Positions 1 through 11,666 of a stretch of DNA of 64,000 nt are shown here, piece by piece (the stretch's first letter is position 1; every line of letters begins with the position of its first letter). This stretch comes from Cryptomeria japonica (lineage: Eukaryota > Streptophyta > Pinopsida > Cupressales > Cupressaceae). A program made the position numbers and the translations under genes. The notes below the pieces were generated by a model that was not told where the DNA came from, made no database searches, and saw only the letters and a list, made by a program, of their open reading frames with translations. Location: assembly GCF_030272615.1 (NCBI RefSeq), contig NC_081410.1:567381152-567445151 (forward strand). Direction: 5' to 3'.

Positions 1-1030
1 GTGGATGTGAGACAAGTTGGTCGGTAATACTAAACGGTAAGCTACAGGCCTAATCCTTTCCAAAACCTCAAACAGACCAACAAAATATAGAGCCAACTTA
101 GAGCCTTTATCATAATGGATAGGACTCTTACGCAAGCGTACTCTCAAGAATACCTTATCTCCTACAAAAAATTATTGATCCACATGGTGACCATTTGCAT
201 ACTACTACTTTTGTCTATCTTGTGCTGCCACTAAATGCTCCCAAATATGAGTCACCTATTGCTGCATCTCCTGTAATATCTCAGGTCCTAAGAGAATTCT
301 AGCCTCCGGTCGATCCCATCTTAAAGGTGTATGACAAGGCCTATCATACAAAGCCTAAAAAGGGGACATACTAATAGAACTATGGTATCCATTATTATAA
401 GCAAACTCCATGAAATATAGGTAATCCTCCCATCATGATTGTTGATCCATGGCATACATCTGAAGCATATCCTCAAGCACCTGATTAACTCTCTCCATTT
501 GCCCATCTATCTTAGGATGATATGTTGACCTAAAGTTCAACTAAGTTCCTAAGGCACGCTGAAGAGAAGTCCACAATGATGAATTAAATACAAGATCTTG
601 ATCAAATATGATCCAATGAGGAATTTCGTGCAATCTCAAAATATCTTTCGTGAAAACTTGAGCCATTATCACGATTGTGTAAGAAGAGCGAATCGGTGTA
701 AAGTGTGCCACCTTGGTCAACCTATCAATAGTAATCATGATAACATCATGTCTACAAGAAGAAATTGGCAATCCAACAATGAAGTCCATCGAGATAATAT
801 CCCATTTCCAATCTGGAACTAGGTTAGATTTCAACAAAACAATTGGATGCTGATATACAACCTTCACCCTCTGACACTCTAAACATAGAGACATAAAATC
901 CTCTATATCACACCTCATATTAGACCAACAGTACAAATGTCGAAGGTCTATGTGCATCTTCTTGACACTTGGATGTGCCAAGTAAGGTGCACGATGTGCC
1001 TCTGTCAATATCAAAGTATGAAGTCCTTAT
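1..1030 (-). pseudogene. gypsy integrase fragment
   Basis: A zinc-binding part (LYCWSNMRCDIEDF then SLCLECQ) is followed by the core domain. The core has a first acidic residue in SMDFIVGLP, a second in IIFDQDLVF, and the glutamate in DGQMERVNQ further downstream, so all three catalytic residues can still be read across the breaks. After the core come WWEDYLYFMEFAYNN and a GPY/F-like stretch (YFVGLFEVLERI) that runs to the left edge. In-frame stops near 540, 270 and 170 break it. Its job in a live element is to insert the cDNA into the host chromosome. Confidence 0.85.
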
Positions 1031-1239
1031 GTTGATGGCACATAAATATAGGTCAAATGGTGCAAAAGGCCATCTAACTCCAATGAATATCCTGCATATA
1101 TCCCCTCTAATTTTTTCCCAAAGTCCACTTCCGCTTTCACCTTTTGGTACCAAGCATCTGAAGGAAGTGCTCTAAGTATCTGGATCCTCAAATCCACACT
1201 AAGAGTCATCTCTAACAACTCATGTCTCCTATGACTCAA

Positions 1240-2560
1240 TGCATCTGCTACAACATTCTGTTTCCCCTAGATGTACTTAACCTCAAAGTCATACTCACAG
1301 AGAAACTCCATCCATCGTCGCTAACTAGCATTCAAGTTCAACTATATAAAGATATACTACAAACTTTGATGATCGCTATGAAACTCAAACCAATGCCCAA
1401 GAAGAAAGTGTCTATATCTCGTCAAAGCATGAACAACTATTGCCAACTCCAAATCATGAGTGGGATAATTTAGCTTGTGATCCTTGAGTTTTCAAGACTC
1501 ATAGGAAATCACGCATCCATCTTGCATAAGAACTACTCCCAAACCTTCCAAAGAAGCATAAGTGCACACCACAAAATCAAAATCTCTCACTAGATCAAGC
1601 ACAGCCAAATTAGGGGCACTGGTCAAATGCTCCTTAAGAGTCTGGAAAGTTGTCTCACACTACTTTATCCAAACAAACTCCTTCCCTTTCCTCTAAACAG
1701 AAGTGATGGGATGACCTATCTTCAAAAATCCCTGGACAAACCGATGATAATATCCTACAAGGCCCATAAAACTATGAACCTCAACCACATTGGTAGGCGT
1801 CGGCCAATCTACAATTGCCTGAATCTTAGAAGGATCCACGACAATACCCTTTCCAGAAAAAACATGACCCAAATACTTCACCTCAGGCTGGAAGAACTCG
1901 CACTTTGCCAAATTGGCATAAAACTGATTATCTTTGAAGCATTGCAACACCTGTCTCAAATGCTCCTTGTGCTCCTCCAAAGTGCTCGAATAAATAAATA
2001 TATCATCCAAGAATACAAGGACAAATAAATCAAGGTAGGTTCTAAATACCCCATTCATCAAACTCATGAAAATTGAGGGTGCATTGGTAAGTCCAAATGG
2101 AACTACTATAAACTCATAGTGCCCATAACGAGTACGAAAATCTATTTGATGAATGTCCTCTTCATGGATTCGAAGCTGATGGTATCTTGACTTAAGATCT
2201 ATCTTAGAGAAGATCTTAGCATATTTAATTTGATCAAAGAGATCATTAATCCTTGACAAAGGATATCGGTTATTCATTGTCACCTTATTCAACTATCGAT
2301 AGTTTATGCACAAGCAAAGGGATCCATCCTTCTTCTTCACAAATAAGACTGGTGCTCCCCATGGATAAACACTAGGACAAATGAAACCCTTAGCTAACAG
2401 ATCCTCCAACTGTAGTCGCAACTCACTCAACTCTTAAGTAGTCATCCGGTAAGGTTCTTTATAAATTTGCTCTGCTCCAGGAACCAATTCAATTCGAAAG
2501 TCAATGTCACGCTTAGGTGGCATACCTGGAATCTCACTAGGAAAGACATGTGAAAACTCC
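1240..2560 (-). pseudogene. gypsy reverse transcriptase-RNase H fragment
   Basis: The longest open piece (1693-2292, 199 aa) has the RT fingers and palm: [19 protein letters not shown], then [17 protein letters not shown], and the catalytic FLDDIFIYS with both aspartates kept. It goes on through the connection region ([26 protein letters not shown]). Continuing down to about 1240, an RNase H of the gypsy type can be read through several stops, including KLKDHKLNYPTHDLELA and a C-terminal NVVADALSHRRHE. The active-site motif is intact but the frame is not, so no functional enzyme is expected. Confidence 0.88.
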
Positions 2561-3360
2561 TAAATAATAGGGTGCTTAAGAAGAGGGGCTTCTTTTTTCT
2601 CTCCCTCCTCCAATTCATTCATTGTCACTGCAAACAACTGACACCCTTGTTGCACACACTACTACAATTGCATAGTGGAGATCATGCGAAGAGAAATTGG
2701 TCGTTGGATACCTACAATCTCCACACTCTATCCTAGGTCTCCAACATACTGCACTATCCTCCATCAACAATCTATATTAGCTTGATTTACCTCAAGCAAT
2801 TCCATACCTGGGACACCATAAGATCTCAATGATAGGACATGAAGATCGGCTACGGTGGTCAGAACTCCTAAATCCAACTTACAGCCATGGACAACGGAAT
2901 CTATAGCCACCTTAGAACCAATATCTAACTCAACCTGCCACCTATCATCTTTTTTTTCCACCGCGAGCCTACATCACTCCACTAGAGAGGGAGAAATAAA
3001 GGAATCTGAAGATCCTAAATCAAATAATATAGAAAATGAAACACCTCCTATCTCACCTGAAGTTTCCACAATGGTACCCCGATGCTCATCCTAATGGTTA
3101 TCAATCATTGCAAAGACTCGGTGTGATCTCCCTTAATCACCTATAGTGGAATCTAAAGTTGTTGGCCTATGTCATGTTGTCTATACTGACCTCTGAGAAC
3201 AATGTATTGCAATATGACCCTATTGACCACATGTGAAACAACTCCTTCTACTATGATATATGTCTGCGGATAGTGCACTAGACTGCTAGAAACTACCTCT
3301 GCTAACACTCTTCTAGAAGCTTTGTGTTGGCTGAGTAGTAGGAAAATTCTCATTACGCTA
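2561..3360 (-). pseudogene. gypsy gag C-terminus (zinc knuckle) and protease remnant
   Basis: At 3199-3240 the minus strand encodes a CCHC knuckle of the form C-X2-C-X4-H-X4-C (CFTCGQ, stop, GHIAIHC); the in-frame stop falls inside the knuckle. Lower down, 2764-2961 reads KLDLGVLTTVADLHVLSLRS then VPGMELLEVNQANIDC. This resembles the end of gypsy proteases, where a conserved 'GMDWL' step is followed by 'HQANIDCW'. The protease active-site triad itself was not found, so the call rests on position and this tail. Confidence 0.65.
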
Positions 3361-3639
3361 TCGGATATGATCCCTGGCTACCTAAGCACCACCGCTATGA
3401 GAAAAAGTCTGACCCTAAAAGTTCTTCTTCTATTGACTTTGTCCACCCTTAAACTATGGAGGATGACTCTTGATGGAAACTACTCCTTGTGACTGAGTAC
3501 CCCTCACACCAAAACCTAAAGCTGGAGCACTACCAATCTATACTCATGTATGTCCACCCAAAGCCATAGATAGATTCTCCTCAACTATCTCGGCTTTCTC
3601 CACTGCTACCTCCATTGTCTTGGATTCAAAAACCTGAAC

Positions 3640-4424
3640 GCCTCCATTGATATGAGCATCCAAGCCTTTGATAAAGTGCTACACAAGCATGGCCTCACCA
3701 TCTATTATCTCAACATACTGCCGAAGTTCAAAGAACCTATGCTCATACTGCTCTACTGACATAGCCATCAAATGCAAGTTATGCAACTCATTGGCCTTCA
3801 TATGTCTCCAGTGATCCGATAGGAAGCAAGCATGAAACCTCTCCAAACATATCTCCCATGAGACTAATGCAATATACAAATGAAGCTTTTATTCCTCAAG
3901 GCACAACCAAGTGGATGCAAACCCACGTAGATGCATGATGGTACACCTAGCCTTGGTGTTACTACTGTGTGGGTGCATAACAACACACCTTCCCAGATCC
4001 AACAACCATGTTTCTAACTTTGTTCCACTACCAGATCCATCAAATGTAGGGGGTCTAGACCTAAGGAGATCTCTCATGTGTCCTTCTAGAACTGTATGTT
4101 GATCTGGAATGGCTATTTTCCTTTTGCGAGGTGATCTCTCTCTCTTCTTGTCCCAATACTCAGCTCTCTTCTATTGAATGGAATGGTGAGATTCTTCCTG
4201 TTGATTGTCTTCCTGCCTCGGTTCCAACCGTGCAAGAATCTCATGAATAACATTAACTAATTGAGGGATTCCATCATTGCCCTATTGGTTCTCACCCTTA
4301 ACTTCCTCCTCCTGATTATTAAGTTGTTGGTCCTCTTAATGCACCTTTTCAGAAACCTCAGGATTAGGATTTTTTTGAGTTCCCATAGGTTACCTCACCC
4401 ACGACCTCTACCTTTAGTAGGCAT
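3640..4424 (-). pseudogene. gypsy gag (capsid) remnant
   Basis: A start codon at 4424 opens MPTKGRGRG and then meets a stop, a typical arginine/glycine-rich gag beginning that has been broken. Two later pieces, 3889-4077 and 3679-3879, carry capsid-like sequence: PPTFDGSGSGTKLETWLLDL, then HLRGFASTWLCLEE, and WEICLERFHACFLSDH with ANELHNLHLMAMSVEQYEHR. These match the 'F.G..dp..a..WL..le' and 'W..f...F...y' pattern of the retrotransposon gag family. Several stops and shifts are present. Confidence 0.75.
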
Positions 4425-4582
4425 CTTATCTAAAGAAGGCAAAATACAATTATAAGATATAGCCTAGGGCAACCTACTACAAGATAGTTGTCGTGAGATA
4501 ACTCCAAGGTTTTATTTCAAGTTTATTCTACCATTAGACATAGTGGGCTCAAATACAACCAAAGTACCTAGTGTGTGAACAT

Positions 4583-4596
4583 GGGATCTAATACCA
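4583..4596 (-). other. primer-binding site of the minus-strand gypsy element
   Basis: The minus strand reads TGGTATTAGATCCC, a two- or three-base variant of the initiator-methionine tRNA complement used by many plant LTR elements. It lies about 160 bases upstream of the gag start. It is 42 bases from the ACA end taken for LTR 1 at 4638. That spacing is longer than usual, so the true LTR edge might instead be at about 4599, where another TG/CA end can be read. Confidence 0.6.
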
Positions 4597-4637
4597 TATG
4601 TAATTCTTGCCACAAAACCCTAGAGAAACTAACACAT

Positions 4638-6408
4638 TGTAACACCCCGCCAGGAAACCCCAAAGGGATTAAACTAAAACACTAGAAAAGAGTGTAAATT
4701 TTTTTTATTTTTTTAAACTTTAATAAGTTTAATGGTACATTGAGTTAACATTAAGTTTATATTACACAACGAAAGACTTAACTTAACACCTAAAGGGTTT
4801 CCCAACTTAGTTAACTTAGTTTACTACTAACTAGCTTAACATTAATTAATCCAATTAAGTTGATTAAACTTAAAAACATCATTACACTTAAACGATGGTT
4901 AATTTATCCAATAGTATAAAATATTGATAACATGTCTAAGTTCATACATTAGAAATCAATCCATTACATTACACCAATATTCAAATGAAACATAAGCATT
5001 AACATTTAATTTTCATTCATACATTGCTTGCATCATAAGATAATAATTACATTGCATTTCACTAAATCACTAAGTTTCAAAAATCAAATAACACTTACAT
5101 TACAATTTGTATCTTGTCATGAAGGCATACAATCCAATAATTACAACCAACCATATAAGGTCCATGATATACAAAGAATGATCCATAACGAATGGGATAC
5201 AACTGAATAGCAAGATGCTTGAATCCAAGTGCAACTGGAACACCTATGAAGCCAACTCCCGCAAGAAGGAACCACACACACCCAATGGAAAGTGGCACTA
5301 CCACCCAACCATGTGGCTCAAAAAGAACCACCCCACCGTGCTAGGAGATAGAAATAAGACCCACTAGAAACCTAAAGGTATGCACACACACATGGTCGAA
5401 ATCACAACATCAAAAAGACTCACATGAAGTAAAACTTGCAGAACATGACTCCACATCAAAATTCAGGTGAAACCAACAAGACTACACACTAGTGACCATA
5501 AGGGAAGAGTTTCATCACATAGCTTGGTATGGTTACTCTGGAAGGCGTCCATAGGTCTAGACCCCCATCTTGGGTTACCCTGGTAACCTCTCCCGAACCC
5601 CCGACCCCATCCAAGTCTCATGTGGACCCAAACAATCCTTTCATGAGGACAAGGTTGTTGGTTTGTCATTCCAGGCCTTCTCACTGCATCCTGAGTCTGT
5701 ACTAACACTCAACCATGAGCGAGGTAAAATTATCTTACTTAATGTTTCATCTACCAATCCCCCTAAATATTATTAAGTTATCACTTACTTAAGCAAACTT
5801 TTGATGGGTTATCCTACTAACCACTTTGGGCGCGACCCCCAATCGAAAGCCACTCTCCCTTATGACACTTCACCAAAAAAATCACACAAACTCCCAAAAC
5901 CAAGGTATAACATGAAATTGTACACGAAGTTCAAAACAATAGAAAACTACTTGGTCAAATAAGCCCTTACACAATGTTAACCAACTGACAAATCCTTGAC
6001 TCGAGACATGAACAGCCATGAAGACCACCACATGACAACACCTAATAAATTTTAACCAAGGACTTGTAGTTTCGAAAATAAATGTGAATACATAAATTAA
6101 AACACGCATCTTCTCTACTCTAGAGTGATGTTATTTTTTTCATTTCGTTTAAAATGCAAATCGACCAAGGTTTTCTAATTCATCTAAACTTCAAAATACA
6201 ACATTTAAAAAAATCACCATTACACAATAAATTAAACACCAAAAATACATTTATATAATTATACATATTTACCAATACATATAAAATATAATTAATTTAT
6301 ATATTTATATTTCACTAAAATGAAAATATTATTTAATTCCCAACAATAACTATTTTTTATTTTTCACTTTCAAAATTCTCCAATAACATATTATTTAAAC
6401 CACTAATT

Positions 6409-6445
<37 letters not shown>

Positions 6446-8456
6446 TTATTTATTAATGTAGACGTATTTAGTTTTATTCGCCCACTTTTCCCGCATACAA
6501 TTAAATTAAATAATAATTAAAATTAAAATTAAAAAAAAGTTGTAAGCACCATTTGGTGTTGCCGCCACACGGCCCCCTTAAGAAGGGAAGGTGGTGGTGT
6601 TGGGGGACCATGACCACCACAGCCTCAGCTATGGTGGGTGGCCACGCCATGGCACCCAACCACAACCCCCCCCCCATGGGGTACATGGTGGGCACCACCA
6701 CATCACCCCCCAACCAATCAAAAACATAATTTTTTTTCTAAAACACAACTTCCATAAAACATACACACTTAGAAATTTTCTAAGTGGAAAATCATAATAG
6801 CTAAATTTTATTTTTTTTCTATAAAATCAAACCCCCCAATACAAAGCATACTCAGAAAAAAAATTCTAAGTCCAATTAACAGAGAATTTTTGAAACAAAA
6901 CAACTTCCAGAAAGCCCAAAATTTGGCAAATTTTGCCAGCATAACCCCATACAAGGGTGAAATTCAACAAATTTTACACTTTCCCCAAATCAATCTCACA
7001 ACAAAGAAACTAATTTTCTATTCTACAAACAAATTGAATACTTCCAATATGAAATCTTTTTACAAAAAACACAGTGAACAACCACTCACAAAATTCAACT
7101 TGAAACTAATTTTTCAACAAACTTGAAATGATTGGGAAATTGAAAAGAAACTAAAGAGGTTAAAATTCTAAATTTAAATGCTATCTTTCCCTTTTCCAAC
7201 AAAACTAAAATGAGTTTGCAAACAAATGATTTCAAATACACACACGGAGATTTTTCTTCAAATCAAATAAATTTGGAAAACATAGGTTTTTTATAAACAC
7301 CAACCTTAATAAACTATCCTGGAAGATATTCTGAGAAGAGCTAAATCCTACAACTGGAAAATATCCTCAACCAGAGATGAGGACCAAATTTCAAACCAAA
7401 AAATCCTCCCCTCTCTTCGTGAGAAAAACACAGATAAATAGAAAAAATTTAACCTAAAAGTCTATTCTAGGTTAAAATTATTTCCACCCAATCAAAACAT
7501 TTCTCATAAAGTAAATTTTCAAAAATGTCTTTCTCCTCAAAATTTCATTTTTCAATTTAAATTAAAATCTAAAATTTTCATTTCAAAAAGTCAATGAGGG
7601 AGATATTTTGCTTTTCCAATTTCTATTTAACTTTTTCAAAAATGCATACACATAATATAATTTCACAATTTAAAATAACAATTGATCAAACTCCCTAATT
7701 TAATGAATTGAACAATTGATTTATAAATTTATAATACTAAGGGGTCCTAGTTAATTTTTATCCCTTTATTTAAATATGCAAATTAAACACATTAACTAAT
7801 CAATACTTTAAGGTTTAATAATTAATTTTACAAAACGCATAGCACACAACTCAAGTAAACCGAATAAGCACATGACCCGCATACCAAACATAGAGTACTA
7901 ACAGATGACTGACAATGCTCACTATTGAGCATGGATAGGGTTAATTGTAGGGCCTTACAACTATCTCCTCCACTTCCATCAGGTCAATAAGGTACACTTA
8001 GACCTGTGAAGCTAGGTGGAGCTGATACCTCATACCTACATGATACTTGTACCTACAATTTCCTGCATCAATGAACCAATATGCATATATATACAAACAC
8101 AGTAGACACACCAGTGAAGGAGAATCGTGGCATTTCCTGTCTCACTGAAGTGAGTGAAGGAAAATCATCTCCTCGCACCCCATACACTTACAAATATGAA
8201 ACATGTATACAATGCATCACACGCATAAAATAAATGTGTTAGTCCATGTCAGTAATCCAAAAAAATAACATTTAACCATCAATAAGGAAATGTTACATGA
8301 ACAACATACATTGAAACTCAAATTAAAGTATAACACATCATAGCATAATGTCTGAGTAAAATGTCACAATATAATGTATCCACTAAAATCCACTGAAAAA
8401 GTCAACTGAAGTCAAAACATGAGTCTAAAAGGTCTGATCGAGGGAGGGGCACTACA
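4638..8456 (-). repeat. long LTR-type sequence (5' LTR of the minus gypsy element)
   Basis: On the minus strand this starts TGTAGTGCCCCTCCC at 8456 and ends GGGGTGTTACA at 4638, the usual TG...CA form. It holds no gene: AT-rich stretches (6120-6540, 7150-7960) alternate with GC-richer blocks (5560-5850, 6540-6720). A diverged second copy of its two ends is seen at 8457-9245 and 16545-17122, which supports one repeat family. About 3.8 kb is long for an LTR. The exact limits and the single-LTR reading are inferred, and another nested element inside is possible. Confidence 0.5.
6411..6441. repeat. (TA)n microsatellite
   Basis: About fifteen TA dinucleotides in a row, inside the AT-rich part of the LTR-type sequence. 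Confidence 0.95.
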
Positions 8457-9245
8457 CACATAACTAGAAAAGTAGAGGTAATTTTTTTTTTTTAAGATAA
8501 CAACAATACACTACACTACACTAACTCCATAATTATGTAATGAATTACATGCATAGACTGAACATAACAAATAAAGTGCACAGGCATAAATAACCATATG
8601 ATCAAATAACATTCTTTACTTCATTACATTTTTCTAATCTTTCAATATCCAGTTTCCCTAGGGTAACATAACATCATTATAGAATTAGAAATAAGATAAA
8701 ATACAACATCCATAAATATTCAATGTCCATAAACAATGTATATCAATGTCTCTGTATCAACATTACATATATCATTATTAAGTTACATATTACATCATAA
8801 ACAAATGTCTTATCATAAATATACATCATCTACTGCAAATAGGTAATCATAAAGTACAATTGTTCCATAGTGCAAGATCTGGAGAAATAGAAATATCCAA
8901 CACACTCACCAACATCCAACACTAACGAAATATCCAAATGGAAGAAACGACATCAACCACCCGACCATGTGGAACCAAAAGGAACCACCCTTTATGCCCA
9001 AAGAATGATATAAGGCCCCACACACACTAAACTTAGACTGACACCTAACTCCCAAAGAACACAATGAAATATCATAACAAAGGTTTGTCACACAAGACAT
9101 GGGCTCAAATAAAACAAAGACAAATGCTAGAGACATCCATGAAACAAGGCTAAGACCAAGGACACACACGTAGGGAAAAGTTTCGTCACATGATGTCAAC
9201 TAGATCTCCAAGCATCCTTGCTAAGAACCTCTTGGTAGTCTAGGC
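8457..9245 (-). repeat. second gypsy LTR copy, left part
   Basis: This stretch follows the same order of motifs as 4680-5560: CTAGAAAAG with a T-run, then a block with ACCATGTGG and AAGGAACCACC, then a block near GAAAAGTTTCGTCACATG. Both copies lie in the same orientation and are clearly diverged. The copy breaks at 9245/9246 where the copia LTR begins. No gene is seen. Confidence 0.55.
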
Positions 9246-10762
9246 TATTGGCATATGTGCAGAATATGTTGATATGATGATATTGTGTTGTCATTGATGT
9301 CAATATGCTAAAAGAATGAACCGGTAATATGCTTAAGAGAGAATTGGTAATATGCTAAAAGAGTGAACCGGTAATATGATGAAGAGTGAACAGGTTAATT
9401 GAAGTTAAGCAACTGGCAAAGTGAACCGGTATAATGTTGAGAACCGGTATATGTGCTAAAGGTGAAGCGATTTCATATGGTATGACTACTGGTTGGTAGT
9501 CTCGGCTTCAGGGTTTCCGGTTGAAGTGTTTAGAGCCTGTGTGATTCAACCGATGACATTGTGTGATAAGTTAGCATTGTAATGGAGATTAGATCGGGTT
9601 GCCATGTTAGCCTCGTGCACGTGAAGGATCTTGCATGAAGGAGATTGATCCTATCTACCTCGGGAATGTGTGAAGTCTCTACAAACGGTGGATAACGTGT
9701 GATGGGTTATCGCCTCCAAGAAGCGGTGAAGAACAAATGATGGAGAATGTCTTGAGATCTGTTCAAGACCATTGTATTCAAATGCAAAGTGTTCAATGGT
9801 CAGGATTGAACTGACTGAATTGCTCAACCTAAATGTTTAGGGTTTAGGGTTTATGTTACCGACCTATCTATTTCCTATAAGGTCGATGTTGTGTTTCATG
9901 TTGAAATTGTTGGCAAATGTTGTGTGTGTATCTAAGTGCAAAGATACGTGATTCTTGCCAGACCAGATAAGAGGGTCGATACCTACAGAGTTTGTATGTA
10001 GAAGAAAGGAACTAAAGCTGGTCTGAATTGGCATTGAGTACTATTACCAAATCATTGTAATACCTATTGATCTCTAATCACTTCAACAATTGGAAAATCC
10101 CTTAACAGGGTAGCTTTAACCAGCTTGCTGAAAATCCTTTAACAGGGTGACTCAAAGCCATTGAGTTCATAAAATCCTTTAACAAGGTAACCTTTAACAG
10201 GGTTTAACCCTTAACCGGGTATTCTAGCCATCCTTTAACCAGGTGATCCCTAACAAGATCGGTTCCTAACAGAACCTGTTGTAACAGTCTTTAATCAGAC
10301 TAGGCTCCTAACAGAGCGGACTTCTAAAGAGTTCAAAAACAACTTGTGGGTATTCATCCCCACTGTGGTTTTTCCTAGTTGGGTTTCCACGTGAAAAATA
10401 TGTGTGTCATATGTGATGTCTTTTTCATGTGATGCTGTGTTGTTTTCTGTCAAGCGGTGAATCATGTTGATCTAGCAATTTATTATATTTCTGATGATAG
10501 ATTACATGTCTATGCACAAGGATAATGTGGAAATGAGGGTGTAGGTTGTGTGGTAAGATAAGTGTTTCCCATTTATATCTTTCATGGTCTCATTATGCTT
10601 AACCAGTAGTAATTTGGTTTATGACCGGTGTTAGTGATTGCCAGTCAAGTTCACTGTTTACAGTCAAACCGGTTCAGGAAAAGTTTTTCATACCTGTACT
10701 GATTCACCCCCCCCCCCCTCTCAGTACCAGTTTGGTACTCACTGTCCATCATTGTGTTATCA
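9246..10762 (+). repeat. copia 5' LTR
   Basis: It starts TATTGGCATATGTGC; the partner LTR starts TGTTGGCATATGTGC, so the terminal G has mutated. It ends TGTTATCA just before the PBS. Inside are three imperfect ~27-bp repeats built on ACCGGTAATATG (9314-9395), a TTTAGGGTTTAGGG telomere-type box (9836-9853), a CGACCT/AGGTCG hairpin enclosing CCTATAAGG (about 9859-9884), the hairpin array at 10099-10334, and a run of C's at about 10707-10718 near the 3' end. The CTATAA is a weak TATA candidate. Confidence 0.93.
10099..10334 (+). other. tandem array of about 14 mini-hairpins in the copia LTR
   Basis: Consecutive short inverted repeats with loops around TAAC, CTAACA or TTAATC: CCCT/AGGG (10099-10110), AGCT/AGCT (10112-10125), CCT/AGG (10136-10146), ACTCAA/TTGAGT (10150-10166), CCTT/AAGG (10176-10187), CCT/AGG (10191-10201), ACCC/GGGT (10207-10220), CCT/AGG (10232-10243), GATC/GATC (10245-10260), GGTTC/GAACC (10261-10276), CTGTT/AACAG (10276-10287), AGTCT/AGACT (10286-10301), GCTC/GAGC (10304-10317), and GGACT/AGTTC with one G-T pair (10318-10334). 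The stems differ while the loop is nearly constant. The first part recurs in the 3' LTR (about 16016-16126). The function is unknown; it probably lies in the transcribed leader. Confidence 0.8.
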
Positions 10763-10764
10763 AT

Positions 10765-10776
10765 TGGTATCAAAGC
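10765..10776 (+). other. copia primer-binding site
   Basis: TGGTATCAAAGC, one base off the common initiator-Met tRNA complement. It lies two bases after the LTR end and about 60 bases before the gag start. Confidence 0.85.
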
Positions 10777-10833
10777 ATCCTCCAGGTCCTCTATGTTGTA
10801 AGCTTAACCGCTTGAGGGAAAGATCCTATTGTA

Positions 10834-11664
10834 ATGATGAAGAGGGAAGGTCCAAAGTTCAACAGAGATAACTTTAAAATATGGAAGGATAGAATGAAGA
10901 TATACATCAGAAGCATGGGTGCTCAACATTGGAGCTATGTTGAGAATTTTTATGTTATCCCTACCGGTACTCTCGCCGATGACCAAAAGAGAGAGATTCA
11001 GGAGAATGGGCAAGTCATGGAAGCCCTAATTAGTAGTTTATCTAACATTGAGTTTATTGATGTCCAAGATAAAGAAAATCCCAAAGAAGTATGGGATACT
11101 CTTGAGAATATCTATGGCGGTGATGAGCATGTGAAACAAGCTAAGGAAGAAAGCCTTAGAGGAAAGTTTGAAGACATGTAGATGGTTGAAGGAGAGACCA
11201 TTCAACAATATGGAATAAGAATCAAAATTGTTGTTGGAGATATCAAGAGTGCAGGTGGTAAAATGGAAGATTCCATTGTTGTTAGCAAAGTTTTGAGATC
11301 CTTATTACCGGTCTATGCAATAAGGGTTGCTGCTATTCAGGAGTTGAGGTCAATAGACAAGACTAAGGTGTCCCTAGACTCCATCATCGCAAATTTGACA
11401 ACCTATGAGCTAAATAGCTTTGATGGCAATGTTCAGAAGACTGAATCATCCTTTAGAGCATCTACTGCAACATATAGAAAAGGAAAAGAAGCTAGTACTA
11501 GTGGTGAACCAAGATAGAGCAGAGAAATGGATGATGAGGAGATCCTGATAGAATTTGAAGCTCTTCTTGCCAAGATACTTCCTAAGGGAACCGGTAAATA
11601 CAGAGGTAAGCTTCCTTTGAAATGCTTATCTTGTAACCGGATAGGACACATTATTGTAAACTGT
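10834..11664 (+). pseudogene. copia gag polyprotein, two in-frame stops
   Basis: The frame opens at 10834 (MMKREGPKFNRDNFKIWKDR), the standard copia gag opening in which an F/Y...W motif follows the first residues. A capsid-like helical region continues (VWDTLENIYGG, then IIANLTTYELN). In-frame stops are TAG at 11179-11181 and TAG at 11515-11517. In the same frame, 11623-11664 encodes the CCHC zinc knuckle CLSCNRIGHIIVNC. Right after it the frame shifts, and the conserved sequence goes on in the pol frame. The product would form the virus-like particle and bind RNA, but this copy is dead. Confidence 0.9.
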
Positions 11665-11666
11665 CT

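Larger units (their letters stand above)
1..4424 (-). mobile_element. Ty3/gypsy retrotransposon remnant (gag-pol), cut by the left edge
   Basis: Read on the minus strand, the domains follow the gypsy order: gag, zinc knuckle, protease, RT, RNase H, integrase. All frames carry stops and small shifts, so this is a dead copy. The order RT then integrase separates it from copia. The single RNase H and the GPY/F-like tail after the integrase suggest the chromovirus side of the family (inference). The 3' LTR and any chromodomain lie beyond the window start. An initiator-Met-type primer site and LTR-type sequence follow at higher coordinates. Confidence 0.9.

Noticed and set aside
6501-6713. Gly/Val-rich 70-aa minus frame and its plus-strand His/Pro-rich shadow
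   Set aside because: Product of GGTGGT/CACCAC composition in the LTR-type sequence.
9836-9853. Interstitial telomere array
   Set aside because: Only two and a half units and present in both LTRs, so it is part of the LTR, not telomeric DNA.
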